This document shows, piece by piece, positions 27,110 to 34,662 of a DNA stretch of 64,000 bases; within the stretch, counting starts at the first letter, position 1; the number at the start of each line of letters is the position of its first letter. The notes beneath the pieces were generated by a model that saw only the letters and a program-made list of their open reading frames with translations, was not told where the DNA came from and made no database searches. Origin of the DNA: Bacillus dicomae. GTDB lineage: Bacteria; Bacillota; Bacilli; Bacillales; Bacillaceae_G. The stretch covers positions 806,001-870,000 of the forward strand of contig NZ_VHIV01000001.1 in the NCBI RefSeq assembly GCF_006494425.1, given 5' to 3'. Made by a program: the position numbers and the translations under genes.

Positions 27110-27970
27110 ATGGGGGAATTGGAAATTAGGGTGGAGCGTCTTAGAAAAGAAAATATAAATGATATTGTTGCATTATCTTCTTATATTGGTTGGGATTATA
27201 ACAGAGAAGAAGTTGAAACGATTTTGAACTCAGGTATTGTATATGGCGTATGGAATGAGAGAAAGAATCTTATTGCTAGCGCGGCAATTATATTATACGG
27301 AGAGGCGTTAGCGTCAATAGGAATGGTAATTGTACATCCAGATTATAAAGGAAGAGGGATTGGAAAGATAATAATGGATGCGTGCGTTAAAAGCGTATCA
27401 GCTCATACTCCAATTATGCTGATTGCTACGGATGAAGGGAAACCTTTATATGAAAAATTAGGATTTAGGGCAGTAAGTTATGTTTCTAAATACATATGTA
27501 ACTCGTACAATGCGAATGATTATTGTGTAAGAAATGAAGATTATGTGATGAATTATGAAGAGGGTGATTTAGAAAAAATAATAAAAATAGATGAAGGCGC
27601 ATTTGGAACAAGCCGAAACGAGTTTTTAAAACAAAGAATTATGCAAAGTGAGCAGTGTGTGGTTGTAAAGCATACGAAAGAAAATGTAGTAGGATACGGT
27701 ATAAGTATACAAACGCCAGAAAATAAAATAATAGGACCAGTCGTTGCTAAAAATAATGCGATGGCAATGAGAATAGTACATAAGTTAGCAAGAGGACATA
27801 ATGGGAAATTAAGAATGGATGTACCAGAAGGACAGAACGATTTTATGAAAGAATTAGAGATTGCTGGTTTTAAAAAGGTGAATACACCACCAATTATGAT
27901 GAAAAATAGTAATCGGTTATTAAAAAGAAATAGTGGACTATATAGTATTGCAGCGCAAATTTTTGGATAA
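27110..27970 (+). CDS. GNAT-family N-acetyltransferase
   Basis: A 286-residue protein. Residues about 1-130 form a GNAT acetyltransferase domain with the acetyl-CoA loop HPDYKGRGIGKIIMDACV and then EGKPLYEKLGFRAVSYV, the usual C-terminal strand of the fold. Residues about 130-286 form a second domain that resembles the C-terminal GNAT-like half found in YitH-type acetyltransferases, with VVGYGISIQTPENKIIGPVVAKN. The substrate is unknown. The ATG at 27110 follows GATGGAG. A 15-codon mini-ORF beginning at 27082 overlaps the start and may be leader translation. The gene is divergent from the giant repeat gene and ends at its own terminator. Confidence 0.85.
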   Translation: MGELEIRVERLRKENINDIVALSSYIGWDYNREEVETILNSGIVYGVWNERKNLIASAAIILYGEALASIGMVIVHPDYKGRGIGKIIMDACVKSVSAHTPIMLIATDEGKPLYEKLGFRAVSYVSKYICNSYNANDYCVRNEDYVMNYEEGDLEKIIKIDEGAFGTSRNEFLKQRIMQSEQCVVVKHTKENVVGYGISIQTPENKIIGPVVAKNNAMAMRIVHKLARGHNGKLRMDVPEGQNDFMKELEIAGFKKVNTPPIMMKNSNRLLKRNSGLYSIAAQIFG

Positions 27971-28003
27971 AAAAGAATCCTTTTGAATAAAGGATTCTTT
28001 TTT
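27969..28003. terminator. Bidirectional terminator
   Basis: AAAAAAGAATCCTTT and AAAGGATTCTTTTTT form a 15-bp stem around TGAAT. It lies between the acetyltransferase and the convergent cysteine hydrolase gene. Confidence 0.95.
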
Positions 28004-28011
28004 GAGCCAAT

Positions 28012-28572
28012 TTAATCACGATATTGGTCATGAGTTGGCTGAAAGAGATCTTCCTCGATATCTCTCACCATAGAAAAATGATCAACGTTATAATGACCAT
28101 GTAAAGTTTTATTGTGATGACCAATAATTTGTTCTGCAGACAATACGTTAGAATCAGTTGTGGAATGACCGTTTTTAATTAATGTAACGTCAAATCCTTG
28201 TACAGTTGCTGTCCTAACTGCAGTGTCAATGCAATGTTCTGTTTTACATCCGCCTATAACAATATGATTAATGTTTTCTTCTTTTAAAAGTTCAAGTAAA
28301 GAAGTGCCGTAGAATGAATTGGTTGCTGCTTTATTAATAAAGATTGCGGACTGGGGTACTTGAATTTGATTATGTACTTCAAATCCTTCGCCACTACCAG
28401 AAGCAACATCGATATCTCTTACGAAAACAATAAGAGCATTTGAATCTATTGCTTTCTGTATGGCTGTATTTAGTGTAGATAATAGCTCGGTTTTACGAAA
28501 AACTTCATTTTCTTGCTCATTTCCATCAATTAATTCTTGCTGAGCGTCGATAATTAATAGTGCTTGTTTCAT
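28012..28572 (-). CDS. Isochorismatase-family cysteine hydrolase
   Basis: The 186-residue protein shows the family's Asp-Lys-Cys triad: D9 in ALLIIDAQQEL, K81 in FINKAATNSFYGT, and C114 in VIGGCKTEHCIDTAV, with the cis-peptide segment just before the cysteine. Members hydrolyse isochorismate, nicotinamide or N-carbamoyl compounds; this one belongs to the general YwoC/YrdC-like set and its substrate is open. The ATG at 28572 follows AGGGGAGACACG. It stands alone, convergent with the acetyltransferase and divergent from the small gene at 28755. Confidence 0.88.
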   Translation of the reverse strand: MKQALLIIDAQQELIDGNEQENEVFRKTELLSTLNTAIQKAIDSNALIVFVRDIDVASGSGEGFEVHNQIQVPQSAIFINKAATNSFYGTSLLELLKEENINHIVIGGCKTEHCIDTAVRTATVQGFDVTLIKNGHSTTDSNVLSAEQIIGHHNKTLHGHYNVDHFSMVRDIEEDLFQPTHDQYRD

Positions 28573-28754
28573 CGTGTCTCCCCTTTAATATGAAATAAGT
28601 TCCACTGTACATATTCCTTCAGATTGTTAGGAAGTCCTCCATTGTAAGAGAAGTAGAAGATTGATTTACAAAGTTGTCAAAGAAATTTCATTCTCATAGC
28701 GTGTAAAAACATGTATGATAGGAGATGGAGAATTTTTGAGTAGGTGGGAATAAC

Positions 28755-29015
28755 ATGCAAACAGTAGAAGATTATCTTTCATTCTTACATACGAAAGGAT
28801 TTAAATTATCAGAGGAAGCACAAGGGTTTATTATGTTTGGACAAGGATATACTGGTGCGTCTGATGGGATTGTGAACGCAGCAATAGAAGCGACAATTAA
28901 ACATCAATTGCAGTTTGATGGGAGTTATTTTGTTGCGTTATTAGAGCGATTGAAAGAAGAAGAGATTACAGATAAAAAAAGCGCAAAGGCTTTTATGCGG
29001 AAGTTACAAGCGTAA
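28755..29015 (+). CDS. Conserved small protein, probably DUF6123 family
   Basis: An 86-residue soluble protein with the pattern TVEDYLSFLHTKGFKLSEEA, FGQGYTGASDGIVNAAIEAT and FDGSYFVALLERLKEE. I recall this arrangement from a small family of unknown function found in Bacillus, but the family number is from memory and not certain. There are no membrane helices and no cysteines. The start ATG has a GTAGGTGGG site. It converges with the transporter gene at 29018, with only two bases between the stops. No function is proposed. Confidence 0.7.
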   Translation: MQTVEDYLSFLHTKGFKLSEEAQGFIMFGQGYTGASDGIVNAAIEATIKHQLQFDGSYFVALLERLKEEEITDKKSAKAFMRKLQA

Positions 29016-29017
29016 CT

Positions 29018-29929
29018 TCACGCAGCCTGCGCTTCTTTTTTTGTTCTGGAAGGTAATTCAACAAACACCATGCCTAGGAAAATACATAGGCATCCGATAA
29101 TAGCTGAAATAGAAAGTTGTTCGTTTGCAACGAGAACGCCTGTTAAGGCAGCAAAAACGGGTTCCATTGCGAAAATAATAGCTACTCTCGTTGGAGACGT
29201 ATGTTTTTGTGCGGATGTTTGAATAAAAAAAGCAATAGATGTCGCGAATAAGGAAGTTAGAAATAGAGCAAATAAAAAGGAAGAATTCGTCCATAGTGCT
29301 ACTGAAAACAATTTTTCCCAATCTTCAAACAAAAAGGCGCAAATTGAAGAAAACATACCGACAGCTAATACTTGCGATGTGCTTAGCAATAAAGGTGATA
29401 TTTTCTTAGAGAAGAAGCCGTTAACAAGAATATGGGCAGCGAAAGCAACTGCACAACCGAGAACGAGTATATCTCCAATGTTTAATTGAAAAGAATCACC
29501 GGCTGTTAGTAAATATAAACCTGCTGTTGCTACAGCGATGCCAATTACGATAAAAATGGTAGCCTTTTGTTTTAAAAAGATAAAAGACAAAATTGGTACC
29601 ATAACGATACTAAGCCCTGTTAAGAAACCAGCTTTTGAAGAAGTTGTATAAAGTAAGCCGAATGTTTGTAATACATAGCCAACACATAAAAAGAATCCAA
29701 TGATTAATCCAGCGAGGCTACTCTGTTTTATATGTTGTTTTGAAGTTTTTTTTGAGAAAATGATTTGAACGAATAATAAAATAATTCCGGCGAATAAAAA
29801 GCGAATACCATTAAAAGTAAATGGACCAACGAAAGACATAGCATTTTGAACGACGACAAATGTAGCTCCCCAAATAAAAGAGACAAATAATAAAGCAAGA
29901 GGAGCAATCCAATCTTTTTTCACATTCAT
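29018..29929 (-). CDS. EamA/DMT-family transporter
   Basis: The 303-residue product has about ten hydrophobic helices in two matching halves, as in drug/metabolite transporters of the EamA type. Diagnostic segments are LALLFVSFIWGATFVVVQNAM at the start, FNGIRFLFAGIILL, and in the second half TRVAIIFAMEPVFAALTGVLVANEQLS. It probably exports a small metabolite or amino acid. ATG at 29929 is directly behind GGGGGT. A GTG two codons downstream has better spacing and may be the true start. It lies eight bases after the RNase H-like gene, so the two are likely co-transcribed. Confidence 0.88.
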   Translation of the reverse strand: MNVKKDWIAPLALLFVSFIWGATFVVVQNAMSFVGPFTFNGIRFLFAGIILLFVQIIFSKKTSKQHIKQSSLAGLIIGFFLCVGYVLQTFGLLYTTSSKAGFLTGLSIVMVPILSFIFLKQKATIFIVIGIAVATAGLYLLTAGDSFQLNIGDILVLGCAVAFAAHILVNGFFSKKISPLLLSTSQVLAVGMFSSICAFLFEDWEKLFSVALWTNSSFLFALFLTSLFATSIAFFIQTSAQKHTSPTRVAIIFAMEPVFAALTGVLVANEQLSISAIIGCLCIFLGMVFVELPSRTKKEAQAA

Positions 29930-29936
29930 ACCCCCG

Positions 29937-30323
29937 TTAATTTTGTAAGATAGCTTTTCTAGCTAATTCATCAGCAACTTTATTTTGACTACTTGGAATC
30001 CACTTAATAAAAAAGAGATCAAAACTTTTTATGTAATGCAGTGCTTCCTCTAATAGAGGTGCAAACGTTTTATTTTTTGCGTATTCTTTTTCAACAGCTC
30101 GCTCGACAAGTTGCGAATCTGTACGAAAAGAGACAATGTTATAATTATGCTCCATGCAATATTTTAATGCAGCAAGTAAAGCGTGGTATTCTGCTTCATG
30201 ATTGGACATTGTCCCAAGGGGTAATGATAATTGTACAGCTGGTTGAACCCCTTTAATAAACACTCCTGCACCAGAAGGACCTGGATTTCCTTTTGATGCA
30301 CCATCAATATATACTTCAATCAA
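29937..30323 (-). CDS. RNase HI-family protein (YpdQ/YpeP-like)
   Basis: This is a compact 128-residue RNase H fold. All four acidic positions of the catalytic site can be seen: D7 in VYIDGASKGNPGPSGAG, E45 in SNHEAEYHALLAAL, D69 in RTDSQLVERA, and D118 in QNKVADELARKA. It should bind two metals and cut RNA in RNA/DNA hybrids, although stand-alone members of this subgroup often show weak or no activity. The start is TTG at 30323 with GGAGG nine bases before. It sits between an aldose-epimerase gene and a transporter gene on the same strand. A second RNase H-like gene lies 1.8 kb away at 32086. Confidence 0.88.
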   Translation of the reverse strand: MIEVYIDGASKGNPGPSGAGVFIKGVQPAVQLSLPLGTMSNHEAEYHALLAALKYCMEHNYNIVSFRTDSQLVERAVEKEYAKNKTFAPLLEEALHYIKSFDLFFIKWIPSSQNKVADELARKAILQN

Positions 30324-30350
30324 AATGAGAAACCTCCAAATGATAAGATG

Positions 30351-30385
30351 ATCCCCTACTTATATGCTTCTTTGAAGTAGGGGAT
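30351..30385. repeat. 11-bp inverted repeat between epimerase and RNase H-like genes
   Basis: ATCCCCTACTT (30351-30361) and AAGTAGGGGAT (30375-30385) form a stem with a 13-base loop. Neither side has a T run, so it is more likely an RNA-processing or stability hairpin, or an operator, than a terminator. Confidence 0.6.
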
Positions 30386-30392
30386 AGGGTAC

Positions 30393-31265
30393 TTAGCCGA
30401 TTGTAATACTATAACGACATGTAAATGTTTCATTCGCTTGCAAAGATTGAATTCCTTTTTTTTCCTTGAAATCTTTTGCTGGATTTACTTCATCAGCAAT
30501 TCCGTACCAAGGTTCAATACATAAGAAAGGTGCGTTCTCACCTGGTGTCCATACGCCGACAAATGGGAATCCATCAAATTCTACTTTTACAAATTTATTA
30601 TGTTTATGAGATCGAATAGAGATTTCGTCCGTATTCATATTTTCAAAAATAAGCGCATCATTTTTGAATAAATCGTATGTAAGTGGCAATTCATTCGTAT
30701 TTTCAGCGATTAATTGCTTTTTACTTGAAAGGTAAGGTCCTTCTAATACACTTGTTTCTAAGCGTTCAGAACCATTAAATGATAAATGGTAATCTGTAAA
30801 TGATTCCCCCTCTAATAACGGGAAATTGAATCCAGGATGCGCCCCGATTGAGAAGAACATTTCTTTTGAAGTAGGGTTATTCACTTCATATGTTACATGA
30901 ACGATTTGTCCGTCTAGCTCATAAGAAACAAGTAATTCAAATTCGTATGGGTATTTTTTTAATGTTTCTTCATTACTAGTTACAATATAAGTGATTTTCG
31001 TTTCACTTTGTTCTTTTACAGTGAATGTAAGATCACGAGCGAAGCCGTGTTGTGTTAAAGAATAAGGTTTACCATCTACGTAGTATGTATTATCTACTAA
31101 TCGGCCGACAATTGGGAATAAAATTGGTGCACGGCGTCCCCAATAAGTAGAATCACCTTGCCATAAGTATTCCGTGTTGTCTTCTTTTAAGCGAACGCTT
31201 TGTAATTCTGCACCTTTGTCAGAAATGGAAACGATTACTTTTTCGTTTTGAATTGTTGCAGTCAT
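30393..31265 (-). CDS. Aldose 1-epimerase-family protein (LacX-like)
   Basis: The 290-residue protein belongs to the galactose mutarotase-like superfamily. Visible marks are an N-terminal strand block with SDKGAELQSVRLKE, then WGRRAPILFPIVGRL, the histidine motif FSIGAHPGFNFPL in mid-protein, and CIEPWYGIAD, carrying the probable catalytic glutamate, near residue 250. Family members interconvert alpha and beta anomers of hexoses or hexose-6-phosphates in the cytoplasm. This LacX-type branch has unsettled substrates. The start ATG has GGAGG nine bases upstream. It is first in a probable minus-strand unit with the RNase H-like and transporter genes. Confidence 0.88.
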   Translation of the reverse strand: MTATIQNEKVIVSISDKGAELQSVRLKEDNTEYLWQGDSTYWGRRAPILFPIVGRLVDNTYYVDGKPYSLTQHGFARDLTFTVKEQSETKITYIVTSNEETLKKYPYEFELLVSYELDGQIVHVTYEVNNPTSKEMFFSIGAHPGFNFPLLEGESFTDYHLSFNGSERLETSVLEGPYLSSKKQLIAENTNELPLTYDLFKNDALIFENMNTDEISIRSHKHNKFVKVEFDGFPFVGVWTPGENAPFLCIEPWYGIADEVNPAKDFKEKKGIQSLQANETFTCRYSITIG

Positions 31266-31345
31266 GAAGTAAAACCTCCTAAATCTTTCATATATTTCAT
31301 TATACGTTGTCTAAAAGAAAAAAGGTAGTTCATGATAGGAATCTA

Positions 31346-31379
31346 TTGACGAAAGGGGGACTACCGCGTAAAATATAAT
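31346..31379 (+). promoter_or_regulatory. Promoter of the queT transcript
   Basis: TTGACG at 31346-31351 is followed after 17 bases by TAAAAT (31369-31374), which overlaps a TATAAT at 31374-31379. Transcription would start about 15-20 bases before the riboswitch. Confidence 0.65.
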
Positions 31380-31401
31380 CTTGTTGCTTAAAAAACGAAT
31401 A

Positions 31402-31440
31402 ACGTGGTTCGAAACCATCCCACGTAAAAAAACTAAGGAG
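31402..31440 (+). promoter_or_regulatory. Class I preQ1 riboswitch
   Basis: The compact aptamer is complete. A P1 stem ACGTGG/CCACGT encloses the conserved loop GTTCGAAACCATCCC. The A-rich tail and the invariant AACTAAGG then fold back as the H-type pseudoknot. The last bases (AAGGAG, 31435-31440) are also the ribosome binding site of the gene at 31449, so preQ1 binding would hide it. This points to translational repression of the transporter when the queuosine precursor is plentiful. Confidence 0.93.
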
Positions 31441-31448
31441 ATTTTGTC

Positions 31449-31934
31449 ATGAATATTAGAACATTAGTCGGTAATGGTATTTTAGCGGCATTATATATTG
31501 CTGTTTCTATGCTTATTCAGCCATTTGGCTTTACGAATGTACAGTTTCGTATTTCAGAGATGTTTAATCATCTTGTTGTATTTAATAAGAAAGCAATTTA
31601 CGGAATTGTATTAGGTGTATTTTTAACGAATCTCTTTTTCTCGCCTATGATCGCTTACGATTTAGTATTTGGAGTAGGGCAATCTATTCTTGCATTAGTT
31701 GCAACGATTATTTCTATGCGATTCATTAAAGGTGTTTGGGCTCGTATGATTTTTAATACAGTTATCTTTACAATTACAATGTTTATGATTGCAATTGAAC
31801 TTCATCTTGCATTTGATTTACCATTTATGTTGACTTGGTTAACATGTGCAGTAGGTGAATTTGTTGTCATGGCCATTGGTATGCCTGTAATGTACTGGAT
31901 TAATAAACGAGTACAATTTGAAAGATTTATGTAA
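31449..31934 (+). CDS. queT: QueT-family queuosine precursor transporter
   Basis: The 161-residue protein has five to six membrane helices and is the substrate-binding (S) component type of an ECF transporter. The segments GILAALYIAVSMLIQPFGF, QFRISEMFNHLVVFN and AVGEFVVMAIGMPVMYWI are typical of QueT. It takes up preQ1 or a related queuosine precursor with the shared ECF energising module, which is not in this window. The riboswitch directly upstream, whose last bases form the ribosome binding site, strongly supports the assignment. A terminator follows at once, so the gene is monocistronic. Confidence 0.93.
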   Translation: MNIRTLVGNGILAALYIAVSMLIQPFGFTNVQFRISEMFNHLVVFNKKAIYGIVLGVFLTNLFFSPMIAYDLVFGVGQSILALVATIISMRFIKGVWARMIFNTVIFTITMFMIAIELHLAFDLPFMLTWLTCAVGEFVVMAIGMPVMYWINKRVQFERFM

Positions 31935-31940
31935 TAGATG

Positions 31941-31973
31941 AAAGAGCTATTCCTATAGGAATAGCTTTTTTTG
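31941..31973 (+). terminator. Terminator of queT
   Basis: AGCTATTCC (31945-31953) and GGAATAGCT (31958-31966) form a 9-bp stem with a tight loop, followed by seven T. Confidence 0.9.
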
Positions 31974-32085
31974 CATGTAAGCAAATTGAATATAATACTG
32001 TGACTCTTGGTAAAATATAATAAAATATAGTGAGGCTTTCATTAGCCGGATACATATAAGAAGTCTTACATAAGGGGAATCTAGT

Positions 32086-32745
32086 ATGAAATATAAAATT
32101 CATTGGTTGTATAAAACGAAGCGCGGATTGCAGACAGAATTAACGACAGATTATATGAACATAGAAGAAGTACTGCAATTTGCAGAGGATTTCGAGAGAA
32201 CAGGAAGAGTAAAAGAATTTTCATTTTATGATGAAATGGATACAGAATGGTCATTAAAAGAGATGAAAAAGTTAAGTAAGCAAGTAGAGGAAGAACCCCA
32301 AGAAATATTCGTTTATTTTGATGGGGGATATGATGTGCAAACGAAAGAGGCTGGCGTTGGTATATGTGTGTACTATAAAAAAGGAAATACAAACTACCGA
32401 ATTCGCCGTAATGCATATATAGACGGTATATATGATAATAATGAAGCGGAATATGCATCATTACTATACGGCATGAATATACTCGAGGACTTAGGGATTA
32501 AGTATGAGGCAGTTACACTTCGTGGTGATTCTCAAGTGGTATTGCAACAATTGGCCGGGGAATGGCCTTGCTATGATGAACATTTAAATCATTATTTAGA
32601 CCAAATTGAACAAAAAGCAAAGCAAATGAAATTAAAACTTGTATGTGAGCCAATCTCTAGAAAACAAAATAAAGAAGCACATCAATTAGCAACGCAAGCA
32701 TTAGAAGGAACAGTCATTGATAGTCATAAAGAAATAACCGAATAG
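32086..32745 (+). CDS. RNase HI-like protein with N-terminal extension
   Basis: The 219-residue protein has about 70 extra residues (TKRGLQTELTTDYMNIEEVL, then EFSFYDEMDTEWSLKEMKKL) ahead of an RNase H domain. In that domain D79 (VYFDGGYDV), E122 (NNEAEYASLLYGM) and D148 (LRGDSQVVLQQLAGEW) are kept. The fourth acidic position is a histidine (H199 in QNKEAHQLA), a change seen in several RNase H-like subgroups. It probably acts on RNA/DNA hybrids or RNA, but activity is uncertain. It is followed 12 bases later by a small zinc-finger gene, so the two form a unit, as in the ypeP-ypeQ order of B. subtilis (recalled, not checked). Confidence 0.85.
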   Translation: MKYKIHWLYKTKRGLQTELTTDYMNIEEVLQFAEDFERTGRVKEFSFYDEMDTEWSLKEMKKLSKQVEEEPQEIFVYFDGGYDVQTKEAGVGICVYYKKGNTNYRIRRNAYIDGIYDNNEAEYASLLYGMNILEDLGIKYEAVTLRGDSQVVLQQLAGEWPCYDEHLNHYLDQIEQKAKQMKLKLVCEPISRKQNKEAHQLATQALEGTVIDSHKEITE

Positions 32746-32757
32746 AGAGGTGCAACG

Positions 32758-32934
32758 GTGGATAAAAAGCAACTCATTACAGAGGTAAATGACTTATTAG
32801 AAACATATTGTGAAGGATGTTTTTTGCGAGAACATAATCGAAAGACAAATAGTAAGTATTATGCGCATTCATTTTGTATTAAGCAATGTACAGTTGGAGA
32901 AACATTGAAAAAGTATGGGGAACAGTTGTCATAA
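32758..32934 (+). CDS. Small zinc-finger protein (zf-C2HCIx2C type)
   Basis: A 58-residue protein starting at GTG with an AGAGGTGCAAC site 12 bases after the RNase H-like gene. The probable metal ligands are C18 and C21 in YCEGCFLRE and H36, C40 and C44 in YAHSFCIKQC, the spacing of the small Bacillus zinc-finger family PF10782-type proteins (recalled). It may bind nucleic acid together with the RNase H-like partner; that is inference from gene order. A strong terminator begins at its stop codon. Confidence 0.8.
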   Translation: MDKKQLITEVNDLLETYCEGCFLREHNRKTNSKYYAHSFCIKQCTVGETLKKYGEQLS

Positions 32935-32967
32935 AAAACATCCAGAGAAAATTCTCTGGATGTTTTT
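32934..32967. terminator. Bidirectional terminator
   Basis: AAAAACATCCAGAGAA and TTCTCTGGATGTTTTT form a stem of about 15 bp. It separates the zinc-finger gene from the convergent small gene at 32967. Confidence 0.93.
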
Positions 32968-33215
32968 TAGTGCATTGCTTCGTTTAATTGCTGCTCGCAT
33001 TTGCTTAATTTCTTTTCCTCATTCATTAGAAACGGCTCATCTAAATCTACCGCAACAGATTTCATAATTTCAAGCTGAGAGCGAGCTGCTTCTACAGCAG
33101 TTGCGGCATGCTCTAAAGTGTCTGGATCCATTGAGATTGTTGCTGAACCCACCATCTTTTGTGCTGTTTCTACACGGAATTTTACTTCTTCAAAATCATT
33201 TACTTCTGATCCCAT
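32967..33215 (-). CDS. Small helical protein, probably DUF2564 family
   Basis: The 82-residue protein is entirely soluble and helical, with FRVETAQKMVGSATISMDPDTLEHAATAVEAAR and a C-terminal KCEQQLNEAMH. This is the pattern I associate with DUF2564, a Bacillus family of unknown role often found beside cold-shock genes. Two heptad-rich helices suggest a coiled-coil dimer. AGGAGG lies nine bases before the ATG. It is downstream of the cold-shock gene on the same strand, but a terminator-like hairpin separates them. No function is known to me. Confidence 0.75.
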   Translation of the reverse strand: MGSEVNDFEEVKFRVETAQKMVGSATISMDPDTLEHAATAVEAARSQLEIMKSVAVDLDEPFLMNEEKKLSKCEQQLNEAMH

Positions 33216-33293
33216 TGTTATTGCCTCCTTTGTATATTGCGCATTTCACATAGTTTTTGCTCTGTAAAACGGAAATATACAAAGGAATAACAA

Positions 33294-33321
33294 AGGAGGT
33301 TACCAAGTAAGGTAACCTCCT
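33294..33321 (-). terminator. Terminator of the cold-shock gene
   Basis: AGGAGGTTACC and GGTAACCTCCT pair perfectly over 11 bp around AAGTAA. Read on the minus strand it ends in TTTGTTATT, a moderate U tract. Confidence 0.75.
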
Positions 33322-33334
33322 GTTATATGTTGGA

Positions 33335-33532
33335 TTAAAGTTTTACTACGTTAGCAGCTTGAGGTCCGCGGTTGCCTTCAGTGATATCGAAAGATACTTC
33401 TTGGCCTTCTTCTAAAGCTTTGTAGCCGTCGCCTTGAATAGCAGAGAAATGTACGAATACATCGTCAGCGCCTTCCATTTCGATAAATCCAAAACCTTTT
33501 TCGTTGTTAAACCATTTTACTTTTCCTTGCAT
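33335..33532 (-). CDS. Cold-shock protein (CspA/CspB/CspD family)
   Basis: This 65-residue single OB-fold protein carries both RNA-binding motifs: KGFGFIE (RNP1) and VFVHFSAIQ (RNP2), plus the conserved start [13 protein letters not shown] and end [10 protein letters not shown]. It binds single-stranded RNA and DNA and melts structures in mRNA at low temperature. The ATG at 33532 follows AGGAGGAATTGTAAC. An upstream in-frame start at 33568 lacks a site and would lie in the leader. The family has several members per genome in this group, so I give no paralog name. Confidence 0.96.
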   Translation of the reverse strand: MQGKVKWFNNEKGFGFIEMEGADDVFVHFSAIQGDGYKALEEGQEVSFDITEGNRGPQAANVVKL

Positions 33533-33795
33533 GTTACAATTCCTCCTAAAAGCGTTTACTATTTTCATTTAGTGAAATTCATTTAAAAAATAATATAAAC
33601 TAAAAATGCTATATTCTTGAATATTCTGCTAAATGATTAATTTAAATATACACGAATTGGTAGAATTTAGTCAAGTAAGCGATTTTATTTTTTTGTATTT
33701 TTAAATAACTTTTTCGCCCGAATTTTTAAAAAGGTATAGGACAGGCCAAGTATGTAATAGTCTTAATTGAATGCTATACATAGTGAGGTGAAAGA
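33533..33795. other. Divergent intergenic region with the cold-shock leader
   Basis: These 263 bases separate the cold-shock gene from the YqcI/YcgG-type gene. The stretch next to the cold-shock gene is strongly AT-rich and could hold the long 5' leader typical of csp mRNAs. I saw no clear -35/-10 pair and no gene. Confidence 0.4.
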
Positions 33796-34524
33796 ATGAA
33801 TGAGTCTTATTTATTAGATAATGAAGGAATGAAAACGAGAACTGACATACCAAATTGGGTTACAAAAGAATTTCAAAATTTTTCGAGTGTTGTGCTAGAA
33901 CCTACTTTCCCGTGTTATTTCGGTTTAACAGCTTTGAAAAAGAATGAGCTTCGTTATTCATTTCTTTCTCATAATGATTGGAGTCATTTGCCGCATACAA
34001 TGTTATCTTTTTTAGAGTTAATGAAAGAGCGCCCAATTGTAAGAAGAGGATTTTTTCTTTTTGTAGAACCGGAATGTGAGGAACAATCACTGGAATATTA
34101 TCGTGATTACTTTTGGAAAGTACTACAATATTTACATGAAAACGATGATCAAACATGGCCGAAGCAAATTCCTGAAGATCCAGACCACTACTTATGGGAA
34201 TTTTCATTTGGCGGGGAACCGATATTTGCATTTGGAAATGCGCCAGCTTATAAACAACGAAAAACTAGACATTTAGGAAATTCTCTCGTTATTGGATTTC
34301 AGCCACGCACAATCTTTGATGGATTAGAAGGGGATCGCCCTAAAGGAGCATATTCAAGACAAACGGTTCGTGAGCGAGTTGAAAAGTGGGATCAGTTGCC
34401 GAAACATCCTAACATTAGTCATTATGGTGATCCGGATCACCGGGAATGGAAACAATACTTTATAGGGGACGATGTAGAACCGATAAAAGGAAAATGTCCT
34501 TTTCTTCATAAGATAGAAAAGTAA
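33796..34524 (+). CDS. YqcI/YcgG-family protein
   Basis: The 242-residue protein matches the YqcI/YcgG family. It has a C/Y-rich N-terminal segment FPCYFGLTALKKNELRYSFL, then EDPDHYLWEFSFGGEPIFAFGNAPAYKQRK and the family's end, REWKQYFIGDD followed by GKCPFLHK. Some relatives are heme-dependent N-oxygenases (GntA in guanitoxin synthesis). The histidine and cysteine content would allow a heme enzyme, but no pathway partners are present here. The ATG follows GAGGTGAAAGA, and a terminator comes right after the stop. Confidence 0.85.
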   Translation: MNESYLLDNEGMKTRTDIPNWVTKEFQNFSSVVLEPTFPCYFGLTALKKNELRYSFLSHNDWSHLPHTMLSFLELMKERPIVRRGFFLFVEPECEEQSLEYYRDYFWKVLQYLHENDDQTWPKQIPEDPDHYLWEFSFGGEPIFAFGNAPAYKQRKTRHLGNSLVIGFQPRTIFDGLEGDRPKGAYSRQTVRERVEKWDQLPKHPNISHYGDPDHREWKQYFIGDDVEPIKGKCPFLHKIEK

Positions 34525-34550
34525 GAGCCATCATTCGAATGGCTCTTTTG
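34524..34550 (+). terminator. Terminator
   Basis: AGAGCCAT and ATGGCTCT form an 8-bp stem with a seven-base loop, followed by TTTTG. Confidence 0.8.
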
Positions 34551-34662
34551 TATATTTTGGATAAAAAAGGGTATTTTAGTAGTGAATATTTTGATGAAAG
34601 CTAGTCTATTTTTAATCATTACATCATTACTTAATAGTATAGGAAGTAGAAAGGATAGAGCG

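Noticed and set aside
27082-27129. 15-codon ORF overlapping the acetyltransferase start
   Set aside because: A fair ribosome site (GGTGG) exists, but there is no sign of conservation or a regulatory hairpin, so leader translation is only a possibility.
34582-34662. N-terminal extension of the LysE-type exporter
   Set aside because: The LysE signature begins right after ATG 34663, which has its own ribosome site; the extension overlaps the probable promoter region.
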